This document shows, in pieces, positions 34,155 to 41,493 of a stretch of DNA of 64,000 bases. Numbering within the stretch: position 1 is the first letter of the stretch; the number at the start of each line of letters is the position of its first letter. The DNA is from Paracoccus sp. S3-43 (lineage in GTDB: Bacteria; Pseudomonadota; Alphaproteobacteria; Rhodobacterales; Rhodobacteraceae). The stretch is from NCBI RefSeq assembly GCF_029027965.1, contig NZ_CP119082.1, positions 1,406,001 through 1,470,000 of the forward strand, read 5' to 3'. The translations under genes and the position numbers were made by a program. The notes under the pieces were generated by a model, which saw only the letters and a program-made list of their open reading frames with translations, was not told the origin of the DNA and did not search any database.

Positions 34155-34705
34155 GTGATTTTCCACTTGATCGAGCAACCCATTGACGGAACCTGGTTTT
34201 CCGGGCCCTTCCCGGTCTCCGCGATGTGCAGCATCGCCTCCAGCAGCTCGCGGCGCGCCTCGACCGGTCCCGGCGTCCGGCCCGAGGCATCGAAGCGGCC
34301 GCGATACTGCAATTCTCCGTCGGCGTTGTAGCCGAAGAAATCCGGCGTGCATTCGGCCCCATAGGCCCGCGCCACGGCCTGCGTTTCGTCATAGAGATAG
34401 GGAAAGGTGAAACGGTGGCGCGCGGCCTCGGCCTTCATCTGGTCCGGTCCGTCCTGCGGATACTCTGCCACGTCATTGGCCGAAATCGCCGCGACGCCAA
34501 CGCCCGCCGCCTGCATCTCTCGTGCGTCGCGCACGATCCGGTCGATGATCGACTGGACATAGGGACAGTGATTGCAGATGAACATCACCAGCGTGCCGCG
34601 CGGTCCGGCGACATCGGCCAGGCGATAGGTCCGGCCATCCGTGCCGGGCAGTTCGAAATCATGCCAGGGGGCGCCGAAATCGCATACAGGGGGTGAGACG
34701 GCCAT
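34151..34705 (-). CDS. Thioredoxin-family peroxiredoxin-like protein with CxxC
   Basis: A 184-residue protein of the AhpC/TSA-like thioredoxin family. PGTDGRTYRLADVAGPRGTLVMFICNHCPYVQSI has the redox CNHC motif, and AYGAECTPDFFGYN carries the cis-Pro region of the thioredoxin fold. No signal peptide, so it is cytoplasmic. It is translationally coupled to gph. ATG 34705 is the family start. The physiological substrate is unknown. Confidence 0.87.
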   Translation of the reverse strand: MAVSPPVCDFGAPWHDFELPGTDGRTYRLADVAGPRGTLVMFICNHCPYVQSIIDRIVRDAREMQAAGVGVAAISANDVAEYPQDGPDQMKAEAARHRFTFPYLYDETQAVARAYGAECTPDFFGYNADGELQYRGRFDASGRTPGPVEARRELLEAMLHIAETGKGPENQVPSMGCSIKWKIT

Positions 34706-34907
34706 GAATCCTCCGGTGGGACTGGGACAAGGTTTCCGCAAGATAGCGCCGGCGGCAAGACGGGCAATGGTCGCAGAGGCATGTATTCCATAATACGGAT
34801 TATTCGGGTTATGAATGTGTCGGTTTTGTTTGCCCCTACGGAACTTTTGCAGATCCCGGCGCTTTCTCGGATAGCAGCGCAATTGGGGGCGCGGAAAGGA
34901 TAAACTG

Positions 34908-35075
34908 ATGCGACTAATGACGGCAAGTCTCTGCGGCGGCATCGTTTTCATGCTGGCTGCCTGCGGAAATACGGCGACGGAACGGGCCGCGACCGGCGGC
35001 CTTGGCGGTGCGGTCATCGCCGGACCTGCGGGTGCGGTCGTGGGCGGAACCGTCGGCGCGGCAACCACGAACTGA
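34908..35075 (+). CDS. Small glycine-zipper lipoprotein (55 residues)
   Basis: ATG 34908 opens a 55-codon gene. The product has a lipoprotein signal ending in LAAC (Cys19), then GNTATERAATGG and a glycine-zipper-like stretch (GGAVIAGPAGAVVGG, about 32-46) reminiscent of OsmB/SlyB-type outer-membrane lipoproteins. AAGGA lies seven bases before the ATG and a strong terminator follows 20 bases after the stop, which supports a real monocistronic gene. The intergenic region before it (34706-34907) contains a palindrome, ATAAT ACGG ATTAT (34790-34803). Probably envelope stress related, by analogy only. Confidence 0.75.
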   Translation: MRLMTASLCGGIVFMLAACGNTATERAATGGLGGAVIAGPAGAVVGGTVGAATTN

Positions 35076-35094
35076 TACCGCCATCCTTGCAGTG

Positions 35095-35121
35095 AACGGC
35101 CGCGCCCGTCGCGGCCGTTTT
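35095..35121 (+). terminator. Terminator after the glycine-zipper lipoprotein
   Basis: AACGGCCGCG (35095-35104) pairs with CGCGGCCGTT (35110-35119), loop CCCGT, and the T tract TTTT (35118-35121). Confidence 0.85.
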
Positions 35122-35187
35122 GCGTTGGCCTTGCGAGAGCTTTCCGCTTCCCCTACATCAGAAAAGCACAGGCAGAAGGACTATCCC

Positions 35188-35430
35188 ATGGCGATGGAAG
35201 CGCATGACATCGAGGCCCTCATCCGCGCGGCCTTTCCCAACGCGCAGATCACCATCACCGACCTGGCGGGTGACGGCAATCACTACGCCGCCGAGGTGAT
35301 CGACGAAAGCTTCCGAGGCCAGAACCGCGTTCAGCAACAGCGCGCCGTCTATGCGGCCTTGCAGGACAAGATGGCGGGAAAATCGGGTGCCCTTCACGCC
35401 TTGGCATTGACCACCAAAGCGCCCGACTGA
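35188..35430 (+). CDS. bolA: BolA-family protein
   Basis: An 80-residue BolA/IbaG protein. [37 protein letters not shown] contains the class motif, and [11 protein letters not shown] is the conserved C-terminal helix. BolA proteins bind monothiol glutaredoxins and share a [2Fe-2S] cluster; the gene for such a glutaredoxin follows 44 bases later. GAAGGA upstream supports ATG 35188. Role: iron-sulfur trafficking and iron sensing. Confidence 0.94.
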   Translation: MAMEAHDIEALIRAAFPNAQITITDLAGDGNHYAAEVIDESFRGQNRVQQQRAVYAALQDKMAGKSGALHALALTTKAPD

Positions 35431-35474
35431 GGCCCCTGCCCCTTGGCCAGACCATCAGAAACAGGATGAAAGAC

Positions 35475-35837
35475 ATGACGGAAGTGACTGAGAAGATTCA
35501 AGGACTGGTGGACAGTGCGGATGTCGTCTTGTTCATGAAAGGCACTAGGGAAATGCCGCAATGCGGATTTTCCAGCCGTGTGGCGGGCGTGCTGAACTAT
35601 ATGGGCGTCGAGTATCGCGATGTGAACGTGCTGGCCGACGACGATATCCGGCAGGGCATCAAGGATTTCTCGGACTGGCCGACGATCCCGCAGCTCTATG
35701 TCAAGGGAGAGTTCGTCGGCGGATGCGACATCGTGACCGAAATGACCCTGTCGGGCGAACTGGACCAGCTGTTCGACCAGAAGGGCGTGTCCTATGACAA
35801 GGCTGCCGCAGACAAGATCCGCGAAGCAAACGCCTGA
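35475..35837 (+). CDS. grxD: Monothiol glutaredoxin, Grx4 family
   Basis: A 120-residue CGFS glutaredoxin. The active site is MPQCGFSSR (Cys30); [23 protein letters not shown] holds the cis-Pro and glutathione site. It binds a [2Fe-2S] cluster with glutathione and delivers clusters or iron signals together with BolA encoded just upstream. ATG 35475 is favoured because AGGA (35463-35466) is eight bases upstream; ATG 35466 would sit on that site. A strong terminator follows. Confidence 0.95.
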   Translation: MTEVTEKIQGLVDSADVVLFMKGTREMPQCGFSSRVAGVLNYMGVEYRDVNVLADDDIRQGIKDFSDWPTIPQLYVKGEFVGGCDIVTEMTLSGELDQLFDQKGVSYDKAAADKIREANA

Positions 35838-35857
35838 ACCAATGGGCTTTTCAAATC

Positions 35858-35893
35858 GAACGGGCCGCCTGTTCGGGCGGCCCGTTCGTTTTT
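35858..35893 (+). terminator. Terminator of the bolA-grxD transcript
   Basis: GAACGGGCCGCC (35858-35869) and GGCGGCCCGTTC (35876-35887) form a 12-bp stem with a 6-nt loop, then G and TTTTT. It reaches the stop codon of the convergent gene. Confidence 0.93.
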
Positions 35894-36551
35894 ACAGGAT
35901 GTCATCCTGATAATCGTCATCGTCGTCGTCCTGCCGTTCCTTAAGCTTTGCCGCCAAGGTGACGCCGATCGCAAAGGCTCCCAGCAGCTTGGCCATGCTG
36001 CCCGCGTTGCTGTTATTCGCGCGGGCCAGCGTTTCGGTCGCGCCTTCGACCTTCGACCGCACTGTGTCCAGGTTGCCTTGGGTAAATCCTACCGCCTGGG
36101 CCGCGTTGCGCGCCACGCCGAAGACCCGGCGTTCGGTATCGTCGGCAAGCTTCGTGACCTTGTGGCTGGCCTCGTCCATCAGCGACGACACCTTGTGGCC
36201 CGCCATGTCCACGACCCGTTCGGCCTCAGCCCTGGCCTTTTCGACCGCAGCATCGGCTGCCAGGCTGACCCGAGCCTCGACTTCCTTGCGAAGGTCGTCG
36301 GTCGTCGGCATTTCATGATGGATCGCCTTGGACATCGCGAACAGGATCAACCCGATCACGATGAACAACACGGCCACGGCAAGCGACGCCAAGGCCGGTC
36401 CGAACCCCAGGTTATGGGCCAGGAATGACCACAGCGCCGCGATCAGAAACCCAACGGCGACGGCCAGGACCACCCCGGCCGCTGCCTTCATGACCGACCG
36501 ACGCGCCGTGTCCTTGAGAGCCAGTTGAAGACGCTGCGCATAGTCGAACAT
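35892..36551 (-). CDS. Holin-X-like (phage holin family) inner-membrane protein
   Basis: A 219-residue protein with two hydrophobic helices (about residues 22-45 and 51-73) followed by a charged helical region (about 85-190) and a poly-Asp tail (DDDDDDYQDD). This is the pattern of the putative holin-X/YqjE family (PF07332), which despite its name is chromosomal and often next to DUF883 (ElaB/YqjD) genes, as here (10 bases downstream of it). It is not evidence of a prophage. Role probably envelope or ribosome association under stress; unproven. Confidence 0.72.
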   Translation of the reverse strand: MFDYAQRLQLALKDTARRSVMKAAAGVVLAVAVGFLIAALWSFLAHNLGFGPALASLAVAVLFIVIGLILFAMSKAIHHEMPTTDDLRKEVEARVSLAADAAVEKARAEAERVVDMAGHKVSSLMDEASHKVTKLADDTERRVFGVARNAAQAVGFTQGNLDTVRSKVEGATETLARANNSNAGSMAKLLGAFAIGVTLAAKLKERQDDDDDDYQDDIL

Positions 36552-36561
36552 GGGGGAAACC

Positions 36562-36996
36562 TCAGCGACGGGCCAGGATCAGGCCGACCAGGAAGCCGAT
36601 ACCGGCGGCGATGCCCAAGGCCTGTGCCGGATTGCGGCGGACCATCTCGGACACCTCGTCATAGCGCTCCTCGGCGTAATGGGCGACCTCCGAGGCCTTC
36701 TGCTGCCCGGTCTCGTAGAGGCGCTCGGCCTCGGCCTTGGCGCGGCCGGCATATTCGCCGCCGGCCTCGCGGGCGCGGTGGACGTAATCCTGCGCGGTTT
36801 CGCGGGCATTCTGCGCCAGTTCGGCGCCGCGCTCCTTGAGGTTCTCGACCCCCGCGCTGCTGGACAGCTTGTCGGCGGTATCGCGGATATCGTCGCCGAC
36901 CTTGCGGGCGCCTTCGTTCAGGTCGCGCTTGGCCTGCTGCCCTGCGGCGGCGGCGTCTTTCTTCAGGTCGTTCGCGGTGGGATTGTGTTCAGCCAT
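36562..36996 (-). CDS. DUF883 (ElaB/YqjD-like) tail-anchored protein
   Basis: A 144-residue protein with a long charged helical region, rich in Ala, Glu and Lys (about 10-115), then RRNPAQALGIAAGIGFLVGLILARR, a C-terminal membrane anchor typical of YqjD/ElaB. E. coli homologues bind ribosomes at the inner membrane in stationary phase. GGAGGA seven bases before ATG 36996 decides the start. First gene of a pair with the holin-X-like gene. Confidence 0.85.
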   Translation of the reverse strand: MAEHNPTANDLKKDAAAAGQQAKRDLNEGARKVGDDIRDTADKLSSSAGVENLKERGAELAQNARETAQDYVHRAREAGGEYAGRAKAEAERLYETGQQKASEVAHYAEERYDEVSEMVRRNPAQALGIAAGIGFLVGLILARR

Positions 36997-37102
36997 GGAA
37001 ATGTCCTCCGGTGTGATTGTCACCATCAGGGCTTAAACACAGGTAACAAGGGCATTGTTCCGCGCGGCGGAAGAATAATTCAGGGCCTGCGACTTGGGGG
37101 AA

Positions 37103-37179
37103 TGGTACCGCCTCCCCGGCTCGAACGGGGGACCTCTAGATCCACAATCTAGCGCTCTAACCAGCTGAGCTAAGGCGGC
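37103..37179 (-). tRNA. tRNA-His (anticodon GTG), without G-1
   Basis: The minus strand folds as a complete tRNA: acceptor GCCGCCT/AGGCGGT, anticodon stem CTAGA/TCTAG around loop TTGTGGA (anticodon GTG), T arm CCCCG TTCGAGC CGGGG, and the 3' CCA is encoded (ACCA, 37103-37106). The base before position 1 in the genome is T, not G, the discriminator is A73 and the first pair is G1-U72. This is the alphaproteobacterial type of tRNA-His lacking the G-1 identity element. See findings. Confidence 0.97.
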
Positions 37180-37279
37180 ACGGATGCGTTCTGTAACGCC
37201 GGTTCGGTCGCGTTGCAAGCCTGACTTGCCGTGAAAATTCATGCAGGCTACAGAAACCCATCACAGAAGGATGACGGTC

Positions 37280-37498
37280 ATGAGCATCAACAGCCAAAGC
37301 GACATCGCGGCCAATCTGCAAGTCGGCCCCACCGATCAGGGCATGGTGCGCATCTATCTGCAAGCCGAGGGGATCGACCTGCCGCTGGACTTCGATCCCG
37401 AGGAAGCCGCCGAAATCGCCGAGGAACTTCTGGCTGCGGCAGAGGCGGCGCGAACCATGGGCAAGACCGGCGGGAAGCCTAAAAACCCCCGGCGTTGA
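37280..37498 (+). CDS. DUF6324-like small protein
   Basis: A 72-residue acidic protein, MSINSQSDIAANLQVGPTDQ at the start, then MVRIYLQAEGIDLPLDFDPEEAAEIAEELLAAAEAAR. I recognise it as a small Rhodobacteraceae family, probably DUF6324; the name is from memory. AGAAGG nine bases upstream makes ATG 37280 the better start than 37271. Its 3' end overlaps the convergent mmcB gene by 20 bases. Function unknown. Confidence 0.72.
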   Translation: MSINSQSDIAANLQVGPTDQGMVRIYLQAEGIDLPLDFDPEEAAEIAEELLAAAEAARTMGKTGGKPKNPRR

Positions 37499-37943
37499 AG
37501 GCGTCGGGATCGGTCAAGCCTTGCAGGCGCAGGGCGGATGCGCGGGCGAAATCGCGCATGACCTTGCCGCGTCGCGCGCCTGCCAGCCGTGTCTCGGGCG
37601 CCATGCGCTGAATCTCGGCACCATAGGCATCGGCGCAGATCAGGCCGGTGTCAGAAGGCAGCAGTTCGGACGGAAAGTCGCAATCGACTGCCCAGAAATA
37701 GCGGTCGCACCATTCGACATAACCCTGCCATTTGCGGTCGCCCGTGAAATCGGCGCGGCAGCTTTTGCATTCGACGATCCAGAATTCGCCCTTCGGCCCC
37801 ATGCTGATCACATCGACCCGCAATCCGCGGCTGGGCGTGAATTCCGTCAGCACGGCATGATCCATGCTGCGCAACAGCCGGCCCACGCCGCGCGCAAGAC
37901 GTTGGCCGGGCATGGTGGGAAGGGAGGGATCCAGATGGGTCAT
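37479..37943 (-). CDS. mmcB: MmcB family DNA repair endonuclease
   Basis: A 154-residue alphaproteobacterial protein (PF06319). RGLRVDVISMGPKGEFWIVECKSCRADF has the Asp and Glu-x-Lys spacing of a PD-(D/E)XK nuclease, and WCDRYFWAVDCDFPSELLP and GLICADAYGAEIQRMAP are the family blocks. In Caulobacter, MmcB belongs to the LexA-controlled mutasome and helps repair crosslinks. No clear LexA box is visible upstream. ATG 37943 matches the family start; the longer frame would begin with TTG at 37979. Confidence 0.87.
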   Translation of the reverse strand: MTHLDPSLPTMPGQRLARGVGRLLRSMDHAVLTEFTPSRGLRVDVISMGPKGEFWIVECKSCRADFTGDRKWQGYVEWCDRYFWAVDCDFPSELLPSDTGLICADAYGAEIQRMAPETRLAGARRGKVMRDFARASALRLQGLTDPDAFNAGGF

Positions 37944-38077
37944 GGCCCGCTTATAGAACGAAGGGGCAACATCCTTCAAGGCGCTTGAAGTGGCCCCGCC
38001 CCGCGCCTATCTGTCGGGATGGCGGGTTTCTGCTCCTCTCGCGCGCGGCCATTTTTCCACTGGCCTATAACTTTTCC

Positions 38078-38221
38078 GAGGGGGCTGGCTCTGACGTGAC
38101 CCTGGTCTCGTTACCTGGCGCCCACCTGGTAATCCAGGCTTTCGGGAAATCTCGCGCCGCCGCGGTTGCTGCGGTTCCCGCCACCCGACCCAACCGCCCT
38201 GCCCCGGCAGCGGCGGTTTTT
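38078..38221 (+). ncRNA. Candidate small structured RNA ending in an intrinsic terminator
   Basis: No convincing protein is encoded between 37944 and 38287. On the plus strand there is a possible -10 (TATAAC, 38066-38071), a well-paired hairpin (CCTGG 38101-38105, TTACC 38111-38115, GGTAA 38128-38132, CCAGG 38134-38138), a GC-rich part and a terminator with T5 ending at 38221, giving about 145 nt. CGCGGTTG near 38161-38168 resembles a stretch I recall from 6S RNA, and the size is close, but the match is too short to name it. The ends and identity are tentative. Confidence 0.4.
38192..38221 (+). terminator. Intrinsic terminator of the candidate small RNA
   Basis: CCGCC (38194-38198) and CTGCC (38199-38203) pair with GGCAG (38206-38210) and GGCGG (38212-38216), with one bulged base, followed by TTTTT (38217-38221). 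No annotated plus-strand protein gene ends here, which is the main argument for an RNA gene upstream. Confidence 0.7.
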
Positions 38222-38241
38222 CCATGCCGACGTTCCATGCG

Positions 38242-38269
38242 AAAAGGGCGGCCTTGCGGGCCGCCCTTT
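38242..38269 (-). terminator. Terminator of the DUF481 outer-membrane gene
   Basis: AAAGGGCGGCC (38243-38253) pairs with GGCCGCCCTTT (38259-38269), loop TTGCG. On the minus strand it ends in TTTT and lies 19 bases after the DUF481 stop. Confidence 0.9.
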
Positions 38270-38287
38270 CCGTGACTGTGGCTGCGA

Positions 38288-39253
38288 TCAGAAGCCGTAG
38301 ACGACCGACACGCCCAGGGTGTTGTCCGTGCGGATCGGACGGTTTTCCTGGTATTCGGTGGTATAGCTGACACGGGTCGCCAACTGGTCGGACATCTGGA
38401 AGTTGACGCCGAACTGGTTGGTGATCACGTCATCCGAATCTTCCGACGACAGATAGTCGGTGTCGTTGGTGATGAACACCATGTCGTTGAAGCGGTGATA
38501 CAGACGCGACGACACGATATAGCCGATGCCGCTGTCGGAAGAATCATCCACCGCAACACGGTCGTAGCTGTCGGTCACCGGGTTATAGTCCAGATCGAAG
38601 CCCGCCTTCTGCGCGCCCGTCTGGGTATAGCGATAACCGATACCGGCCTGAACGCGCCAGGCGGTCGCTTCGGTGTTGATCACGCGATAGCCCGGACCCA
38701 CGCCGACGAAGCCGTCGCGGGCGAAATCGCCCAGCTTCTCGGAAATCTCGCTGGCGGGCTGGCCGTCGTAATCGGCCTCGCCGTTGGCCAGACCATCGAT
38801 GCTGAACCGGCCGAGGACAAAGGCATAGAAGCGGTCGTTGAAGTAGTAGGCGCCATCATAGATGGTCGACACTTCTTCCTTGTCCTTGTTGCCCTGGTCG
38901 TCTTCACCGAATTCGATCAGCATCCCGACCGACTGCTGCCAGGGACCGGCATTGTTCGAAACACGGCCCGCCAGCGAGAAGTCCTGGCTTTCGGTGTTGC
39001 CGGTGCTGCCGGCATAGGTCAGCGCGATCGAACCGAACAGACCTTCGCGACGATCCGGGTTGCCGAAGCGTGCGTCGTCGTTGTCGCGGTCGAAATCGTC
39101 CTGGACGGCGTCCTCGACATCAATGATCCGGTCGTTGATGCCCGAGATCCCGGTCGCATCCGCACCCGCCGCAATCTCGGTCTGGGCGAATGCCGGAGCC
39201 GACAGGGCGGCGATCAGAGCGGCGGAGCCGGTCAGCAGCGTAACTTTTTTCAT
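38288..39253 (-). CDS. DUF481 outer-membrane beta-barrel protein
   Basis: A 321-residue exported protein. The signal peptide is MKKVTLLTGSAALIAALSAPAFAQ. The mature part has alternating amphipathic strands from about residue 65 (LFGSIALTYAGSTGNTESQDFSLAGRVS) and ends in ...SVVYGF, a terminal Phe typical of Bam-assembled barrels. Belongs to the DUF481/YdiY salt-induced family. Codon use is richer in A/T at some positions than its neighbours and its AT-rich leader is long, as expected for an abundant protein. GAGGA precedes ATG 39253. Confidence 0.9.
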   Translation of the reverse strand: MKKVTLLTGSAALIAALSAPAFAQTEIAAGADATGISGINDRIIDVEDAVQDDFDRDNDDARFGNPDRREGLFGSIALTYAGSTGNTESQDFSLAGRVSNNAGPWQQSVGMLIEFGEDDQGNKDKEEVSTIYDGAYYFNDRFYAFVLGRFSIDGLANGEADYDGQPASEISEKLGDFARDGFVGVGPGYRVINTEATAWRVQAGIGYRYTQTGAQKAGFDLDYNPVTDSYDRVAVDDSSDSGIGYIVSSRLYHRFNDMVFITNDTDYLSSEDSDDVITNQFGVNFQMSDQLATRVSYTTEYQENRPIRTDNTLGVSVVYGF

Positions 39254-39664
39254 CTTTTCCTCACGAGCTGAGTTTTGTTGTTCTGAACGTCTGTGGGACG
39301 CCAGAGCATCTCTGCGAAAGATGAAGTAATCCCCCCCTGCCCTGGTTCATAGGGCCGCGAAAAACGTCCGCATGTCCCGAAAAAGTGACAGGATTTGAAC
39401 AGAGCTTAAATGGGCAAAAAACTGCCGAAACATGGTGGTGAGGGGATAAAAGGGAACCGCCTTAGCAATTCTGGAACATCTTGGAGCAATTAACCAAATC
39501 GGCAGTCGGCCCAGGTCTGATCCGCTGAGGGCTTGGTATGAAAGATGAAATAAAACCGTGATCGCCTAAAATTTGTGCAAATTTCCGCCAAGGGGCCTGG
39601 CGTCCGGTTGTTGCATAATCGACACGATAGCGCGCCCAATCGCGTCATCCGAACCAGAGCAGGT
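39254..39664. other. 411-bp AT-richer intergenic region upstream of the DUF481 gene
   Basis: This stretch is clearly richer in A/T than the flanks and carries no convincing gene. It should hold the promoter and leader of the leftward DUF481 gene. Near 39321-39345 the plus strand reads GATGAAGTAATCC followed by a C run. I see no terminator for the small membrane-protein gene that ends at 39665 and no clear regulator motif. Confidence 0.5.
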
Positions 39665-39976
39665 TTATTTTCGCGGCGCCGTTGTGACGCGCGCCGGGAC
39701 CGCCGCTTTCGCCGGCGGGCGCCCGATCCAGGATCTGCGACCTGACGAAGGGGGCGATTCGGCCTGGCCCATCACCCTGATGGCAAACTGGACGCCGGAA
39801 AAGACGATGGTGTTGAAGGCGACCAGCATGGCGACGGCCAGCCACCCCACATTGCTGTTCAGGACAAGGTGCCGCAAATGCGCCACATCCAGGGCCAAAA
39901 GCGCGGCCACGAAGCAACAGGCCAGCGCAGCGCCGATCAGGACGCTGCGGATATAGACACGAACCATGATCGGCAT
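39665..39976 (-). CDS. Small two-helix membrane protein
   Basis: A 103-residue protein with two membrane helices (VRVYIRSVLIGAALACCFVAALLALDVAHLRHLV and GWLAVAMLVAFNTIVFSGVQFAIRVM) and a basic Pro/Ala C-terminal tail. I recognise LDVA-x-LRHLVLNS and VFxGVQFAI as recurring in a conserved Rhodobacteraceae hypothetical family with no known function. AAGGGG six to seven bases upstream favours ATG 39976 over 39967. Confidence 0.75.
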   Translation of the reverse strand: MPIMVRVYIRSVLIGAALACCFVAALLALDVAHLRHLVLNSNVGWLAVAMLVAFNTIVFSGVQFAIRVMGQAESPPSSGRRSWIGRPPAKAAVPARVTTAPRK

Positions 39977-40053
39977 GACGCACCCCTTATCGGACGACAG
40001 GTCCAGGATATAGGGCATTCCAGACGAAAAAGCAGCAGGAAGTGCGGCCTGCG

Positions 40054-40542
40054 TCAGAAGGTCTCGGGACGCAGCTCTCGGGCGACGTGATCCAGGACGG
40101 CGTTCACGAATTTCGGCTCGCGGCCCTCGGGAAAGAAGGCTTCGGCCAGGCGAACATATTCGGTGATGACCACCTTGGGCGGGGTCTGCGGCGTCACCAA
40201 CTCGGCCCCGGCGGCGCGAAACAGGGCGCGCAGCACCGGGTCGATCCGGTCGATGGGCCATTTGGCGACCAACCCGCGATCGGTTGCCTGGTCGATGCGC
40301 GACTGCCAGGTCACGGCAGCATCGACAAGACGGGAAAACAGCCCTTCGTCGGCGGGCAGATACTGCCCATCCTCGTCCTCGGCCTCCAGGCGATACAGTT
40401 CGAACTCCCGCATCACGCGGTCGGCGGACTGGCCCGCGGCCTCCATCTGGTAGAGGGCCTGAACGGCATAGAAGCGCGCGCCGCTGCTTTTCGCCCGGCG
40501 TTCGGCGCGCTTGTCGGTCTGCTTGTCGTCGGTCGGGGTCAT
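40054..40542 (-). CDS. nusB: Transcription antitermination factor NusB
   Basis: A 162-residue all-helical NusB. ARFYAVQALYQMEAAGQSADRV at the N-terminus binds boxA RNA, and PPKVVITEYVRLAEAFFPEGREPKFVNAVLDHVARELR is the C-terminal signature. With NusE (S10) it loads on boxA of rRNA leaders for antitermination. The gene follows ribE by 53 bases; the rib-nusB order is common in bacteria. Confidence 0.95.
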   Translation of the reverse strand: MTPTDDKQTDKRAERRAKSSGARFYAVQALYQMEAAGQSADRVMREFELYRLEAEDEDGQYLPADEGLFSRLVDAAVTWQSRIDQATDRGLVAKWPIDRIDPVLRALFRAAGAELVTPQTPPKVVITEYVRLAEAFFPEGREPKFVNAVLDHVARELRPETF

Positions 40543-40595
40543 GGATCGGGCCTTGTCACAGAGACCGGCTGCAATGTCGCGAAAGCCGACCCGCG

Positions 40596-41213
40596 TCAAG
40601 CCCCGGCGGGCAGCGGCGCGGCCGCCGCCTCGGCCAGCCGGGCGACATAGCGGGCCAGGGTGTCGATCTCCAGATTGACCGCATCGCCCAGGGCGATGTC
40701 GCCCCAGGTCGTCACCTGCCGGGTATGCGGGATCAGGTTCACGCCGAAGCGGTTGCCCGCGACCTCGTTCACGGTCAGCGACGTGCCGTTCAGCGCGACC
40801 GATCCCTTGGGCGCGATGAAGCGCGCCAGCGCGGCCGGGGCCTCGAATGTCAGGCGCAGGCTGTCGCCCTCTTCGTGCAGCTCGGCCACGCGGGCCACGC
40901 CGTCGACATGGCCGCTGACGATATGGCCGCCCAACTCGTCGCCCACGCGAAGCGCGCGCTCCAGGTTCAGCTTGCGCCCGATCTGCCAGCCATTCGCGCC
41001 GATATTGGTCCTGGACAGGGTCTCGGCCGAGATATCGACCGTGAACCAGCCCGGCCCCTTGTCCACCACGGTCAGGCAAACCCCGTCGCAGGCGATCGAG
41101 GCGCCCATGTCGACGGTCGCCATGTCATAGCCACAATCGACCCGCGCGCGCATGTCGCCGCGCATTTCCACCGATGCGACCGTGCCGATATCCGTGATGA
41201 TGCCTGTGAACAC
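40596..41213 (-). CDS. ribE: Riboflavin synthase alpha chain
   Basis: A 205-residue riboflavin synthase that dismutates two 6,7-dimethyl-8-ribityllumazine to riboflavin. Two lumazine-binding barrels are visible: MFTGIITDIGTV ... IACDGVCLTVVD ... HIVSGHVDGVA, then RLTFEAPAALARFIAPKGSVALNGTSLTVNEV. Normally full length. ribH may lie elsewhere. Probably transcribed with nusB. Confidence 0.95.
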   Translation of the reverse strand: MFTGIITDIGTVASVEMRGDMRARVDCGYDMATVDMGASIACDGVCLTVVDKGPGWFTVDISAETLSRTNIGANGWQIGRKLNLERALRVGDELGGHIVSGHVDGVARVAELHEEGDSLRLTFEAPAALARFIAPKGSVALNGTSLTVNEVAGNRFGVNLIPHTRQVTTWGDIALGDAVNLEIDTLARYVARLAEAAAAPLPAGA

Positions 41214-41309
41214 GCGCCTGGCCCCTTGTTTCAGCGAAAAGACCTAGGCCATGGCCTGAGCCGGCGCAAGGCTGGTGTGTCGTCAAATCTTAATCAACAC
41301 TGGTGGCAC

Positions 41310-41340
41310 GATCCGATCCTGGCACCCGAGGATCCGGATC
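41310..41340. repeat. Imperfect inverted repeat upstream of the Wza-like gene
   Basis: GATCCGATCCT (41310-41320) and AGGATCCGGATC (41329-41340) are inverted copies differing by one inserted base, around an 8-nt spacer. It lies in the 280-bp divergent region between ribE and the polysaccharide-export gene and could be an operator or a transcript hairpin. Confidence 0.5.
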
Positions 41341-41493
41341 ATGCCCTGGCGGCAGGCCGCTGTCATCGCTGCCGGCAGATCGGCGGAGTTCTGGATGAGC
41401 GCGCAAGAAGGTGTGGCGCCCGCGGGCGGCACCGTCTAGATTGCGCAGACAACCGGACAGCAAGTCCGGGCAAAGGAACAGGAGTTTCGAGAG

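Noticed and set aside
35892..36551. Prophage marker because of the holin-like annotation
   Set aside because: No phage structural, integrase or lysis gene is nearby; the holin-X family is chromosomal and paired with DUF883.
38140..38216. SRP (4.5S) RNA on the minus strand
   Set aside because: A stretch resembles the GGAA-loop and AGCA side of SRP RNA, but the conserved CAGG side is CGGG and no minus-strand terminator is seen.
39573..39956. Plus-strand ORF of 127 codons opposite the small membrane protein
   Set aside because: It is antisense to a two-helix protein that matches a known pattern, and it has no ribosome site or motif.
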